Assembly (NCBI RefSeq): GCF_018967645.1
Contig: NZ_JAHLZF010000009.1
Span: 63,679-103,791, forward strand
Source of the DNA: Allobacillus halotolerans
GTDB taxonomy: Bacteria > Bacillota > Bacilli > Bacillales > Alkalibacillaceae
Direction: 5' to 3'
Length of the DNA stretch: 40,113 nucleotides
Position numbers and translations under genes: made by a program
The notes under the pieces: generated by a model
Seen by the model: the letters and a program-made list of their open reading frames with translations, nothing else
Database searches by the model: none
Told to the model about the DNA's origin: nothing
In this document: positions 31,853 to 40,047 of the stretch, piece by piece
Numbering within the stretch: position 1 is the first letter of the stretch
Layout: the number at the start of each line of letters is the position of its first letter

Positions 31853-32506
31853 ATGACTCATCGAAGAGAAATAGACGATTATGTAGACGAATTGTACGCC
31901 GAAGCACATGAAACCGAACGTGTAAAAGAGAAAAAAGAAGAAATAAGCATGAAGCTTTCTGAAAGCATGCGTGAATTTGAACAATCCGGAGTGAGCGACC
32001 AAGATGCCTTTGAAGAAGCAATCGTCAATACGAAGAACCTCCAAGGATTTACAGATCGCTGCGAAAATAAAAATATATTGGATGGAACGTCAACAGAGCA
32101 ACACGTACATCCATCCATGACCAATAAGCTATCGATTGCAGGAATGGTAGCAGGAATTGGCTTTTTACTACTCGGCATAGTGATGTCTATGAATATTTCA
32201 TTATTCGGCATTTACACGACAGCAGCACCAGCGATGTTTTTCTATGCTGTACTCGGAGGAATGCTATTCACTTACTCTTTACTCGCTAGAAAAATAAGAG
32301 TAGACAAAAACATGACGCACCAAAGAGCAGCTTTATATGCCTGTGCCGTAGGAGCAATGCTGTTTGCCATCTTCGTTACCATCACAGTTGGGTATTATAC
32401 ATCCAATTGGTTGGCAGGAATAGTGAGCTTTGCCTTGTTCTTCATAGTAGGTTTAGCTTTATTCATGCACCTGTTATTTTCTAATGAAGCAGAGAGAAAT
32501 CAATAA
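31853..32506 (+). CDS. HAAS-domain membrane protein (DUF1700-like)
   Basis: 217 residues. N-terminal ~65 residues are a charged HAAS-type helical domain (REIDDYVDELYAEAHETERV, MKLSESMREFEQSGVSDQDA, EEAIVNTKNLQGF), then four transmembrane helices (about 88-108, 114-135, 153-175, 183-205). HAAS proteins are often encoded with PadR regulators; no PadR gene is present here. ATG 31853 is chosen because GGGAGG is 8 nt upstream; a TTG six bases earlier is less likely. Confidence 0.7.
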   Translation: MTHRREIDDYVDELYAEAHETERVKEKKEEISMKLSESMREFEQSGVSDQDAFEEAIVNTKNLQGFTDRCENKNILDGTSTEQHVHPSMTNKLSIAGMVAGIGFLLLGIVMSMNISLFGIYTTAAPAMFFYAVLGGMLFTYSLLARKIRVDKNMTHQRAALYACAVGAMLFAIFVTITVGYYTSNWLAGIVSFALFFIVGLALFMHLLFSNEAERNQ

Positions 32507-32519
32507 TAGATTGAATCTG

Positions 32520-32559
32520 AATCCGTTTGGCTGGGATAAACTCAGCTGGACGGATTTTT
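32520..32559 (+). terminator. Terminator of the HAAS gene
   Basis: AATCCGTTTGGCTGGG / CTCAGCTGGACGGATT imperfect stem followed by TTTTTG. Confidence 0.7.
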
Positions 32560-32577
32560 GATGCATTATATTAGAAA

Positions 32578-32612
32578 CCAAAAAAACAAGCGGCCAACAC
32601 GCCGCTTGTTTT
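32578..32612 (-). terminator. Terminator of the GntR/SHMT-like operon
   Basis: ACAAGCGGC-CAACAC-GCCGCTTGT stem; on the minus strand it is followed by TTTTTTTGG. It overlaps the region just after the SHMT-like stop. Confidence 0.85.
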
Positions 32613-32616
32613 CAAA

Positions 32617-33951
32617 TTATTCCTCAAAACAGTAATGAAAAGTATTAAAATCCCTTCTCAAATCCAACACTTTTTTCTTAACATTTGTTGGTTGGTCTTC
32701 ATTTTTTACAATCTTGGAGATCAATTCAGCGATATAATCCATATCTTTTTCTTTCATACCAAGTCGTGTTGCTTCAATTGTTCCGATGCGAAGCCCGCTT
32801 GGTTTATCCCAATCTTCAGGTCGATCTGTTGGAATGAGGTTTTTATTGACGATGATATTGGCTTCAGCTAATCGGTTAGCTACTTCGTATCCACCACCGA
32901 ATTCGCCGACTTTTGCAATTACCTGGTGTGTTTCTGTGTATCCTTTGTGTTCACCCAATACACTAATCCCTCGATCATTAAGTCCTTTAGCGAGGGCTTT
33001 AGCGTTTTTGATGATTTGCCCCATGTATTCCTTGCCAAATTCAATAAATTCCGCAGCAGAAACAGCTAAAGCAGCAACTCTATTGACTTGGTGGGTAGCA
33101 GCAAGTGCCGGGAATATTGTATCGGTAATTCCTTGAGTCAAATCAGGATCGTCCCATAGGATGATTCCACTTTGAGGACCTGAAAAGGTTTTACCAGCAG
33201 AACCTGTGATTACGGCGGCTCCTTCTTTCAAAGGGTCTTGGAAGTATCCTGCGCCAATCAATCCGAGTTGGTGAGCACCATCAAAGTAAATTTTTCCGCC
33301 CCATTCAGACACGATGTCAGCCATCTCACGAATCGGAAATGGAAAGAGAGTCATGGAAGCACCTAGTGTGACTAATTTAGGTTGAATTGCTTTGGCTTTC
33401 TCAGCAAATGCATCAAGGTCGACTGTTAACTCATGGGAGTCAAACGGAATATCTTCAATCTTTAAACCTCGAATTCCTGCCGGACCATCCGAGCGGTTAC
33501 TGGAATGGCCACCAACAGGCTGTGACATCGTCATTACCGTATCTCCGGGCTCTGTTAATGTTCCATAAACCGTCAAGTTTCCAATCATGCTGGCGATTAA
33601 TCGATGATCTGCATAGTTAACGTTAAACGCTTTTTTCAATAATTCCATACATAAAGCTTCGATTTCATCAATGTATTGAGTACCGGCAAACCAACGTTGT
33701 AGAGAGCCAATGTGACCTTCAGCAGCCCTTGTACCGACTTCTGCAGACAGCAATTTACGAACAATTGGACTTGTCGGTGCTTCAGGCGCAAGCAAGTTCA
33801 GGCATTCATCTCCTCGCCAGATTTCATTTCTTCGTACAGCATTGACGACTTCCTGACCAGCCATTCGTGCAGAAGGGCTTTGCTCGATTAACTCTCTTGC
33901 CCAATTTAAAACTTTCTCATCATGTACTTCCAGTCGCTGAATTGTTTCCAT
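32617..33951 (-). CDS. Serine hydroxymethyltransferase-like PLP enzyme
   Basis: 444 residues, fold type I. Family marks: LLAPEAPTSPIVRKLLSAEV, PVGGHSSNRSDG (His149), IYFDGAHQLGLI (Asp224, His227), PLP lysine in TGSAGKTFSGPQSG (Lys254), LRIGTIEATRLGM. It is divergent from housekeeping GlyA, whose lysine motif is TTTTHKTLRGPRGG, so a different beta-hydroxy or alpha-methyl amino acid is a possible substrate. It lies behind a GntR gene (12-bp gap) and is divergent from a hydrolase and a racemase, which suggests amino-acid catabolism rather than one-carbon supply. Substrate not assignable. Confidence 0.8.
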   Translation of the reverse strand: METIQRLEVHDEKVLNWARELIEQSPSARMAGQEVVNAVRRNEIWRGDECLNLLAPEAPTSPIVRKLLSAEVGTRAAEGHIGSLQRWFAGTQYIDEIEALCMELLKKAFNVNYADHRLIASMIGNLTVYGTLTEPGDTVMTMSQPVGGHSSNRSDGPAGIRGLKIEDIPFDSHELTVDLDAFAEKAKAIQPKLVTLGASMTLFPFPIREMADIVSEWGGKIYFDGAHQLGLIGAGYFQDPLKEGAAVITGSAGKTFSGPQSGIILWDDPDLTQGITDTIFPALAATHQVNRVAALAVSAAEFIEFGKEYMGQIIKNAKALAKGLNDRGISVLGEHKGYTETHQVIAKVGEFGGGYEVANRLAEANIIVNKNLIPTDRPEDWDKPSGLRIGTIEATRLGMKEKDMDYIAELISKIVKNEDQPTNVKKKVLDLRRDFNTFHYCFEE

Positions 33952-33963
33952 GAAAATTCCTCC

Positions 33964-34614
33964 TTAGATCAATTGTTTTGACAAACTTAACCAATTCTCT
34001 TCAACTGCTAAAGCAGCTTGTTCTGTTTTGCCATTTTCAACATAATAAATGATTTTTTCGTGATCTTGGATGGAGTATTGTGCTTGTGTAGAATCGAATT
34101 TGAGATATTCCAATCGTCGAATTTGGGGGAGCAAGCTTTGGATGCATTCATCAATCTTTTTGTTACGTGCTAACCGAATGAATAAGTTATGAAATTGATC
34201 ATCTGCTTGAATCGCTTCCAGGGAGTTTTTTTGCTTTATCTTTATGGCCAATTGTTGGTTCAATTCTTTCAACTTTAATAAATCTTCTGGAAGCATATTA
34301 GGAATAGCTAGTTTAGTGGCGAGCGCATGTAAATTGGCTACAACGACGAATGACTCTTTCACCTCCTGCTCGTCGATTTCGCTGATTCGAGTGTGAGAAG
34401 CTGGTCTGGTTTCGACTAAACCTTCCAACTCTAATTGCTTGAGTGCCTCCCGTATGGGGGTTCGGCTAACCTCAAAGCTATCTGCTAGTTCCACATCCCG
34501 AATTTTCTGGCCTGGTTCTAGCTCCAAGGTGATAATGGCATCTTTAATCGCATGATAGACGTGTTGGGATAAACTAATTTTATTAATGGATTTAAAGTTT
34601 GTATGCGTTTTCAT
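33964..34614 (-). CDS. GntR-family regulator (FadR subfamily, FCD domain)
   Basis: 216 residues. N-terminal winged helix (QHVYHAIKDAIITLELEPGQ, KIRDVELADSFEVSRTPIRE, ALKQLELEGLVETRPASHTR), then an all-helical FCD effector domain (about 85-215). FCD members bind small carboxylates or amino-acid-like ligands. A perfect 20-bp palindrome abuts its start codon (34615-34634) and overlaps its ribosome site, so autorepression and control of the divergent genes are likely. Ribosome site weak (TTGGAT). Confidence 0.9.
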   Translation of the reverse strand: MKTHTNFKSINKISLSQHVYHAIKDAIITLELEPGQKIRDVELADSFEVSRTPIREALKQLELEGLVETRPASHTRISEIDEQEVKESFVVVANLHALATKLAIPNMLPEDLLKLKELNQQLAIKIKQKNSLEAIQADDQFHNLFIRLARNKKIDECIQSLLPQIRRLEYLKFDSTQAQYSIQDHEKIIYYVENGKTEQAALAVEENWLSLSKQLI

Positions 34615-34634
34615 ATATCCAATATATTGGATAT
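34615..34634. promoter_or_regulatory. Perfect 20-bp palindromic operator for the GntR regulator
   Basis: ATATCCAATATATTGGATAT is an exact inverted repeat directly before the GntR start codon. A looser related element with AATATACTGAATATT lies at 34653-34667. Both are in the 141-bp divergent region. Confidence 0.7.
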
Positions 34635-34717
34635 CAGTAAATAAGTCAACGCAATATACTGAATATTTTAAAAGTTATTTATTTTAGGATTTAAATTAAA
34701 ACAAAATCTTTCTTGTG

Positions 34718-34723
34718 TATAAT
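34718..34723 (+). promoter_or_regulatory. -10 box of the hydrolase/racemase unit
   Basis: TATAAT 33 bp upstream of ATG 34756. The -35 region is A/T-rich (ATTAAA at 17 bp) and weak, so activation or the AT-rich UP-like stretch may matter. Confidence 0.5.
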
Positions 34724-34755
34724 GGAGAGAGATCATTATATAGGGGGATGGAACA

Positions 34756-35640
34756 ATGAAAACGACTTTTGAGGAGATCATTGATATCAACCGTTTTGGT
34801 GAAAATGATCCAGTTGATCTAAATGAATTGGCGAAACTGGCGGAAATCGAACAGGTATCAAAATCAGATGAAAAAATACTTTTTTTGGGTGTCGATCTTC
34901 AAAATGACTTTCTGGAAGGTGGGGCACTTGGTGTACCAGATTCGTTCAAAGATCTAGAAAGAACACTTCGTTTTTTGTATGAGCATTTTAATAAAATTTC
35001 ACACATTGCAGTTTCGCTGGATACGCATTTCATCCAACAAGTTTTCCATGCGGCATGGTGGATCGATGAGGACGGCAATCATCCAGAGCCTATGACGATT
35101 ATTTCCGTGGAAGATGTAGAATCCGGCAAATGGCAGCCTGTTAAACATAAAGAAGATAGTTTAGCTTATGTGAAGGCATTAGAGGAAAATGGACAAAAAC
35201 AGTTATGCATATGGCCGTACCATTGTATCGAGGGAACAACGGGTGTGATGTTGGAGAGCCAGTTCGCTAAGTTTATTCACTTCCATTCATTCGTTCATGG
35301 CAACCCGATTAAAAAAGTCGTTAAAGGAAAAGGGTTCAGTGAAATGTATGGAATTGTCCAACCAGAAGTTGGTCGTGAAAAAGATGAATCATTATTAAGT
35401 TATTTACGTGAATTCGATAAAATTATCGTTGCGGGACAAGCTGAGTCGCATTGTGTTTATGAGTCAGTGAAACAAATCGTTGATCATTACCGTGAGGATC
35501 ATGAATTTTTGAAACAAATATACGTGTTGACGGATGGAATGAGCTGTATCCCTGGATTCGAAGAGGTATCTGAGCAAGGTTGGTCAGAATTACGAAAAAC
35601 AGGAATTCAGTTGGTTGATTCGACAGATCTCAAGCTTTAA
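34756..35640 (+). CDS. Nicotinamidase-like cysteine hydrolase (isochorismatase fold)
   Basis: 294 residues, longer than PncA (about 180-210) by an N-terminal extension of ~40 residues. The nicotinamidase set is present: Asp47 in GVDLQNDF, metal ligands Asp89, His91, His98 (SLDTHFIQQVFH), WPYHC with the IEGTTG turn, a Lys near 190 (VVKGKGFSEMYG), and the nucleophile Cys233 (AESHCVYES). It would hydrolyse an amide. Nicotinamide is possible, but the setting beside a racemase and an SHMT-like enzyme points to an amino-acid-linked amide. ATG 34756 has AGGGGGATGG upstream. Confidence 0.85.
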   Translation: MKTTFEEIIDINRFGENDPVDLNELAKLAEIEQVSKSDEKILFLGVDLQNDFLEGGALGVPDSFKDLERTLRFLYEHFNKISHIAVSLDTHFIQQVFHAAWWIDEDGNHPEPMTIISVEDVESGKWQPVKHKEDSLAYVKALEENGQKQLCIWPYHCIEGTTGVMLESQFAKFIHFHSFVHGNPIKKVVKGKGFSEMYGIVQPEVGREKDESLLSYLREFDKIIVAGQAESHCVYESVKQIVDHYREDHEFLKQIYVLTDGMSCIPGFEEVSEQGWSELRKTGIQLVDSTDLKL

Positions 35641-35730
35641 ACGACAGTATTTCCTGGGAAATGATTGTTTATGACATGATTTTGATTTCAATTGAAAATG
35701 AAATTTATCCATTAAGAAGGGAGGTCCTTC

Positions 35731-36420
35731 ATGAAAAAAATCGGCATTCTTGGAGGGATGAGCTGGGAGTCGACCGTTACGTATTACCAGATGATCAATC
35801 GGATGGTAAATCAACGTTTTGGTGGATTACATTCAGCGAATTGTTTGATATCGAGTGTGAACTTTCATGAAATTGAACAGTTACAAGCGCAGGGGGTTTG
35901 GGAAAAAGCTGGCGAGATCCTGGGCAATGAGGCGTTGAATTTAGAAAGAGCTGGCGCGGATGGCGTGTTGCTGGCTACCAATACAATGCATAAAGTTGCT
36001 GAACAGATCGAAGAAAAAATTTCAGTGCCGTTTCTTCATATTGTTGATGCGGTTGCTGAAGAGTTAGACAATATGAAGATTTCTCGAGTTGGCTTACTGG
36101 GGACAAAGTATACGTTGAAGCTTGATTTCTTCAAAGATCGACTGAAGGAACGAAATATTGATCCAGTTTTACCGTCGGATCCCCAGATTGACGAGATTAA
36201 TCGAATCATTTTCGAGGAATTGGTTCATGGCGAACTAAATGATTCCTCTAAGGATTACTTTATAAAAGTTATGCAAGGGTTAAAACATAATGGTGCTGAA
36301 GCAATCGTGCTTGGTTGTACGGAAATTGGATTACTCATCAAAGAGGATGATTTTCAATTGCCGTTGATCGACACGACGACTATACATGCTAAAAAGGCAG
36401 TAGAATGGGCAATTCAATAA
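35731..36420 (+). CDS. Asp/Glu racemase family protein (YgeA-like, Thr/Cys type)
   Basis: 229 residues, pyridoxal-independent racemase fold with GILGGMSWEST at the start. The usual first catalytic Cys is replaced by Thr83 (LATNTMHK), while the second remains as Cys196 (LGCTEIG). The same Thr/Cys pair is reported for the E. coli L-Asp/Glu-specific racemase EcL-DER (YgeA), so the change is not a defect. The enzyme may be L-selective or act on related substrates. ATG 35731 has GGGAGG upstream. It is 90 bp after the hydrolase gene, probably in one transcript. Confidence 0.88.
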   Translation: MKKIGILGGMSWESTVTYYQMINRMVNQRFGGLHSANCLISSVNFHEIEQLQAQGVWEKAGEILGNEALNLERAGADGVLLATNTMHKVAEQIEEKISVPFLHIVDAVAEELDNMKISRVGLLGTKYTLKLDFFKDRLKERNIDPVLPSDPQIDEINRIIFEELVHGELNDSSKDYFIKVMQGLKHNGAEAIVLGCTEIGLLIKEDDFQLPLIDTTTIHAKKAVEWAIQ

Positions 36421-36426
36421 TAAGCT

Positions 36427-36467
36427 ACCCAGACGAATGATAATCGTTCGTCTGGGTTTTATTTTTT
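36427..36467 (+). terminator. Terminator of the racemase unit, overlapping the end of the toxin-like ORF
   Basis: ACCCAGACGAA / TTCGTCTGGGT stem, loop TGATAATCG, then TTTATTTTTT. The T-run covers the last codons of the minus-strand small ORF (36459-36563). Confidence 0.9.
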
Positions 36468-36563
36468 CTTTGTAATCGCAATTATTATTTGCACAATGAG
36501 GGATAATAAAGCGACGATGAATGAACTAAAAGCAATAATGACTAGAAAGATACCGTATTCCAT
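36459..36563 (-). CDS. Holin-like small toxin candidate (34 aa)
   Basis: The 34-residue peptide reads MEYGIFLVIIAFSSFIVALL followed by SLIVQIIIAITKKK: one hydrophobic helix with a Lys tail, and the F-x-V-I-I-A-F-x-x-F-I-V-A-L-L pattern of the Firmicute holin-like toxin (Hol_Tox/TxpA-like) family. CGGAGGTGG lies 6 nt before ATG 36563, among the best ribosome sites in the window, and a promoter is visible upstream. Members of this type I toxin family damage the membrane and are held by an antisense RNA. Here the plus-strand racemase transcript ends inside the last codons, a convergent arrangement similar to txpA/ratA. No separate antitoxin promoter was found, so this remains a candidate. Confidence 0.55.
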   Translation of the reverse strand: MEYGIFLVIIAFSSFIVALLSLIVQIIIAITKKK

Positions 36564-36588
36564 CGAATCCACCTCCGTGTTAATTCAC

Positions 36589-36617
36589 AGTATAGTATAA
36601 GAACGTGTGTTCGTAAA
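36589..36617 (-). promoter_or_regulatory. Promoter of the holin-like small ORF
   Basis: Minus strand TTTACG (36612-36617), 17-bp spacer, TATACT (36589-36594); a second TATACT overlaps 5 bp upstream. Confidence 0.5.
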
Positions 36618-36765
36618 TGGATTTCTGAAAAATAAGCAATTTCTAGCAGTAAGGTGGATACGGTTGATTGTTCACTTGTTTATTCAACAGGCAAAAAGGG
36701 TAAACTTACACATAGACATAGTATGGGTAGGAATAATAACCTATTGAATGGAAAGGAGTATGGCA

Positions 36766-38724
36766 TTGGGACTAAATGTTACACAAAAGTTGATTCAAGA
36801 CCATTTGACTTCAGGTGAGATGGTTCCCGGAAAAGAAATTGGTCTAAAGATTGACCAAACGTTAACACAGGACGCAACGGGAACGATGGTAATGCTTGAA
36901 TTGGAGGCGATGGGTCTTGATAAAGCAAAAACGGAAGCCTCTGCGCAGTACGTCGATCATAACTTAATCCAAGATGACTACCGAAATCCTGACGACCATT
37001 TATTTTTAAGAAGTGCGGCAAACCGATTCGGTCTATATTACAGTCGTCCAGGTAACGGGGTGAGTCACCCGGTACACATGCAGCGATTAAGCCGTCCAGG
37101 TAGAACGATGCTTGGTTCTGACAGCCACACGTGTGCGAATGGTTGTATGGGAATGTTAGCGATGGGCGCCGGTGGAATTGATGTGGCTATGGCAATCGCC
37201 GGTGAACCGTATTACATCAATATGCCTCAAGTGTGGGGTGTTCGCTTAACAGGAGAACTACCGGACTGGGTCAGTGCTAAGGACGTCATTTTAGAGATGC
37301 TTCGTCGTCATGATGTAAAAGGTGGCGTCGGCAAGGTAATTGAGTATTATGGTCCTGGCTTAAAAAATCTATCTGCCATGGATCGTCACGTCATCGCGAA
37401 TATGGGTGCTGAACTCGGTGCAACGACCACTGTATTTCCTTCCGATGATGAAGTAAAACGTTATATGAGAACCCAAGGCCGAGAAGATGAATGGCAAGAA
37501 CTAGTGGCCGATGAAGATGCTACTTATGACATTGATGAAGAAATCAATTTGTCAGAACTTGAGCCACTCATTGCTTTACCATCAAGTCCAGGTAATGTTG
37601 TTCCGGTAACCGAGGTAGAGGGCGAACCAATTTATCAGTCTTATATCGGTTCTTCTGCAAACCCAGGCTATCGTGATTTTGCAATGGCTGCAGAGATTGT
37701 AAAAGGAAAGTCAGTCGCCGAAGGACTTTCTTTTGACATCAACCCGTCTTCTAGACAAATGCTGACAAACCTTGTCGATAACGGACATATTGCCAGTCTG
37801 CTTTCAGCTGGTGGACGTCTGCACCAAGCTGGTTGTAACGGCTGTATTGGAATGGGGCAGGCACCAGCGACAGGAAGAAATAGCTTACGCACGACACCGC
37901 GTAACTTTCCTGGACGTTCAGGTACAAAAGAAGACAGTGTTTTCCTTGTTAGCCCAGAAACAGCAGCAGCTTCTGCATTAACGGGCAAGATAACCGATCC
38001 AAGAACATTGGATATGGATTATCCGCATATCGAGGAACCAGAAAATAAAAACTTGAAACAAGAACAAAGTCTACTTGAAGCACCTGCTGAGAGAAAAGAA
38101 GATCATGCAGAGCTTGAAAAAGGACCGAATATCAGCTCGATTCCAGAGATCGAACCAATCAAAGACGAATTCGAAGTGCCGATTTTATTGAAAATGGGAG
38201 ATAACATCTCAACCGATGAAATTCTAGCTGGTGGTTCAAGAGTTTTACCTTATCGCAGTAACTTACAACAAATTGCTACGTTCTCCTTCGAGATTGTTGA
38301 TGAATCTTATTATGACCGCGCGATGGAAATTAAAGATCAAGGTGGCCATGCGGTTGTTGGCGGATTTAACTATGGTCAAGGTTCCAGCCGTGAACACGCT
38401 GCACTGGCTCCAAGGTTCTTAGGACTTCAAGTTGCATTGGTGAAAGACTTTGCACGCATTCATTTACAGAACTTGATTAACTTTGGTATCTTACCAATCA
38501 CCTTCAAAAATGAAGAAGACTACGAAAAACTTGAAGAAGGAGACATCCTTCAATTTGAAAATGTTCGCGAAACCATTCGTAAACAGAAAGATTTCGATGT
38601 GAAAGTGAAAGGAAAAGACTTAACGATTCCTGTGTCTCATGCATTAACCGAACGCCATATGGACATTCTACTAGAAGGAGGAGTCATCAACTGGGTCAAG
38701 AAACGTCAAAGTAAAATGGCCTAA
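36766..38724 (+). CDS. Aconitate hydratase, short (Desulfitobacterium) type
   Basis: About 652 residues from TTG 36766 (MGLNVTQKLIQDHL). AAAGGAG ends 7 nt upstream of this TTG; ATGs at 36748 and 36760 lie inside or against the ribosome site. It carries [4Fe-4S] ligand motifs SDSHTCANGCMGM and AGCNGCIGMGQAP, the active-site arginine stretch STPRN-like RTTPRNFPGR, and the C-terminal swivel domain (MGDNISTDEILAGGSRVLPY; NYGQGSSREHAALAPRF). It is shorter than B. subtilis CitB (about 909 residues) and matches the ~658-residue putative aconitase group (TIGR01342). It isomerises citrate and isocitrate or a related tricarboxylate. No leuD-like small subunit is separate; both domains are on one chain. 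Confidence 0.9.
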   Translation: MGLNVTQKLIQDHLTSGEMVPGKEIGLKIDQTLTQDATGTMVMLELEAMGLDKAKTEASAQYVDHNLIQDDYRNPDDHLFLRSAANRFGLYYSRPGNGVSHPVHMQRLSRPGRTMLGSDSHTCANGCMGMLAMGAGGIDVAMAIAGEPYYINMPQVWGVRLTGELPDWVSAKDVILEMLRRHDVKGGVGKVIEYYGPGLKNLSAMDRHVIANMGAELGATTTVFPSDDEVKRYMRTQGREDEWQELVADEDATYDIDEEINLSELEPLIALPSSPGNVVPVTEVEGEPIYQSYIGSSANPGYRDFAMAAEIVKGKSVAEGLSFDINPSSRQMLTNLVDNGHIASLLSAGGRLHQAGCNGCIGMGQAPATGRNSLRTTPRNFPGRSGTKEDSVFLVSPETAAASALTGKITDPRTLDMDYPHIEEPENKNLKQEQSLLEAPAERKEDHAELEKGPNISSIPEIEPIKDEFEVPILLKMGDNISTDEILAGGSRVLPYRSNLQQIATFSFEIVDESYYDRAMEIKDQGGHAVVGGFNYGQGSSREHAALAPRFLGLQVALVKDFARIHLQNLINFGILPITFKNEEDYEKLEEGDILQFENVRETIRKQKDFDVKVKGKDLTIPVSHALTERHMDILLEGGVINWVKKRQSKMA

Positions 38725-38762
38725 GTGACTTCCGATATACTCAGTAGAAGGAAGGGCAAGGA

Positions 38763-38939
38763 ATGAGTGCACATGAATTTAGATGCAGAGCTTGCGACGG
38801 AGACGGCTTGTTAATGGATGATGAAAAATGGCAATACACGTGTACGGTCTGTAACGGTACAGGTTTTGAATCATCCGCGAGCCAGCGGAAGACGAATGAA
38901 GTCGCAAATGTAGATGAAAACAATCGAATATTGGATTAA
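38763..38939 (+). CDS. DnaJ-type CxxCxGxG zinc mini-protein (58 aa, YuiA-like)
   Basis: MSAHEFRCRACDGDGLLMDD, then EKWQYTCTVCNGTGFESSAS and a polar tail. Two CxxCxGxG elements (CRACDGDG, CTVCNGTG) form a rubredoxin/DnaJ-like zinc site. It lies 38 bp after the aconitase stop with GGAAGGGCAAGGA before ATG 38763, so it is probably co-transcribed. It resembles YuiA-type small proteins of B. subtilis. Role unknown; proximity to an Fe-S enzyme could suggest a helper, but that is inference. Confidence 0.7.
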   Translation: MSAHEFRCRACDGDGLLMDDEKWQYTCTVCNGTGFESSASQRKTNEVANVDENNRILD

Positions 38940-38941
38940 AA

Positions 38942-38967
38942 AGCGGGCGAGATACGCTCGCTTTTTT
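38942..38967 (+). terminator. Terminator of the aconitase unit
   Basis: AGCGGGCG / CGCTCGCT stem, 5-nt loop, TTTTTTT. Confidence 0.85.
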
Positions 38968-39121
38968 TATGATTTTTAATTACTTTTACTTATTTAATGG
39001 AATTTAGCATGGTCTGATGCTGAATTTACTATTTTTTAAAAGAAGATGAAGTTACGCTAATTTCATAACTGGCTTCCGTTTAGCTATAATGATTTTAAAA
39101 AAAGAAACGGGTGTATAAGTA

Positions 39122-40027
39122 ATGATCTATAAAGAAAGATCAAAACCTTTGGAACTTCTGCAGCTTGAAGTTTTAGCTCACCGTACAGCATTATCACCGA
39201 AAAAGCAAAGTGATTTAGTTAAACTTAAAAAAGGTTTTGAAGGAGAAAGATTATTTGATTCCATGCTTGAAAGTTTGAGTAATAAACATCTACAGGTGAA
39301 CGATTTATTATTGACGTTTAATGGGACTGTGTTTCAAATCGATACGTTACTGATTACTCAAGAAAAAATTTTCGTTTATGAGGTGAAGAACTTTCACGGT
39401 GAATTCATTTACGAGCAAGAAAAATTCTTTAAATTTCCCCAACAAGAAATTCAAAACCCTCTGCATCAAATCGCAAGGTCGACTTCTCTATTAACTCAGC
39501 TCATCCGAAAACTAGGATTTAACTGGCCGATTCAGTCACATGTCATTTTTATAAACAAGAACTTCACACTTTTCAATGCGCCACCAAATACCTCAATGAT
39601 CCTACCCACTCAAATTGATCCTCATTTAAAATATCTTCAAACAATCCCATCACGTCTTAATCATGTACATAAGCGATTGGCGGAAAAACTTATAGAACAA
39701 CATTTAGATCAATCACCATTTCAAAAAAAGCCAGCGTACTCTTATGAACAAGTAAAAAAAGGGATACTTTGTGGAAAATGCAGCTCATCCATCGTTAAGT
39801 TGGAAGGAAGAACAGTTTACTGTGATGACTGTGGGTGGAACGAACCATTTGCTGATTCAGTTGTTCGGACAGTGAATGATTTTGTATTGCTATTTCCTGA
39901 AATGAAAATCACAGTTTCTCAAACGCATGAATGGTGTAACAGCTTAATCTCGAAAAAAGGAATTTCTTCTGCACTTCAAAAAAATTTCAAGAGAGGTGGA
40001 AAAAAACGTTGGACATATTACTATTAG
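39122..40027 (+). CDS. NERD-domain protein with C-terminal zinc ribbon (copy 2)
   Basis: 301 residues with the same layout as 12617-13603: GFEGER (Gly41, Glu42), FQIDTL (Asp74), YEVKNF (Glu87, Lys89), a four-Cys ribbon at about 216-240 (CGKC...CDDC) and a basic C terminus (LQKNFKRGGKKRWTYYY). Overall similarity to copy 1 is only moderate, so they are old paralogues, not a recent duplication. ATG 39122 is preceded by a poor ribosome site (ACGGGTG). A repeat block begins 20 bp after the stop. Confidence 0.85.
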   Translation: MIYKERSKPLELLQLEVLAHRTALSPKKQSDLVKLKKGFEGERLFDSMLESLSNKHLQVNDLLLTFNGTVFQIDTLLITQEKIFVYEVKNFHGEFIYEQEKFFKFPQQEIQNPLHQIARSTSLLTQLIRKLGFNWPIQSHVIFINKNFTLFNAPPNTSMILPTQIDPHLKYLQTIPSRLNHVHKRLAEKLIEQHLDQSPFQKKPAYSYEQVKKGILCGKCSSSIVKLEGRTVYCDDCGWNEPFADSVVRTVNDFVLLFPEMKITVSQTHEWCNSLISKKGISSALQKNFKRGGKKRWTYYY

Positions 40028-40047
40028 TTCACGTAGTTGGGAAAATA

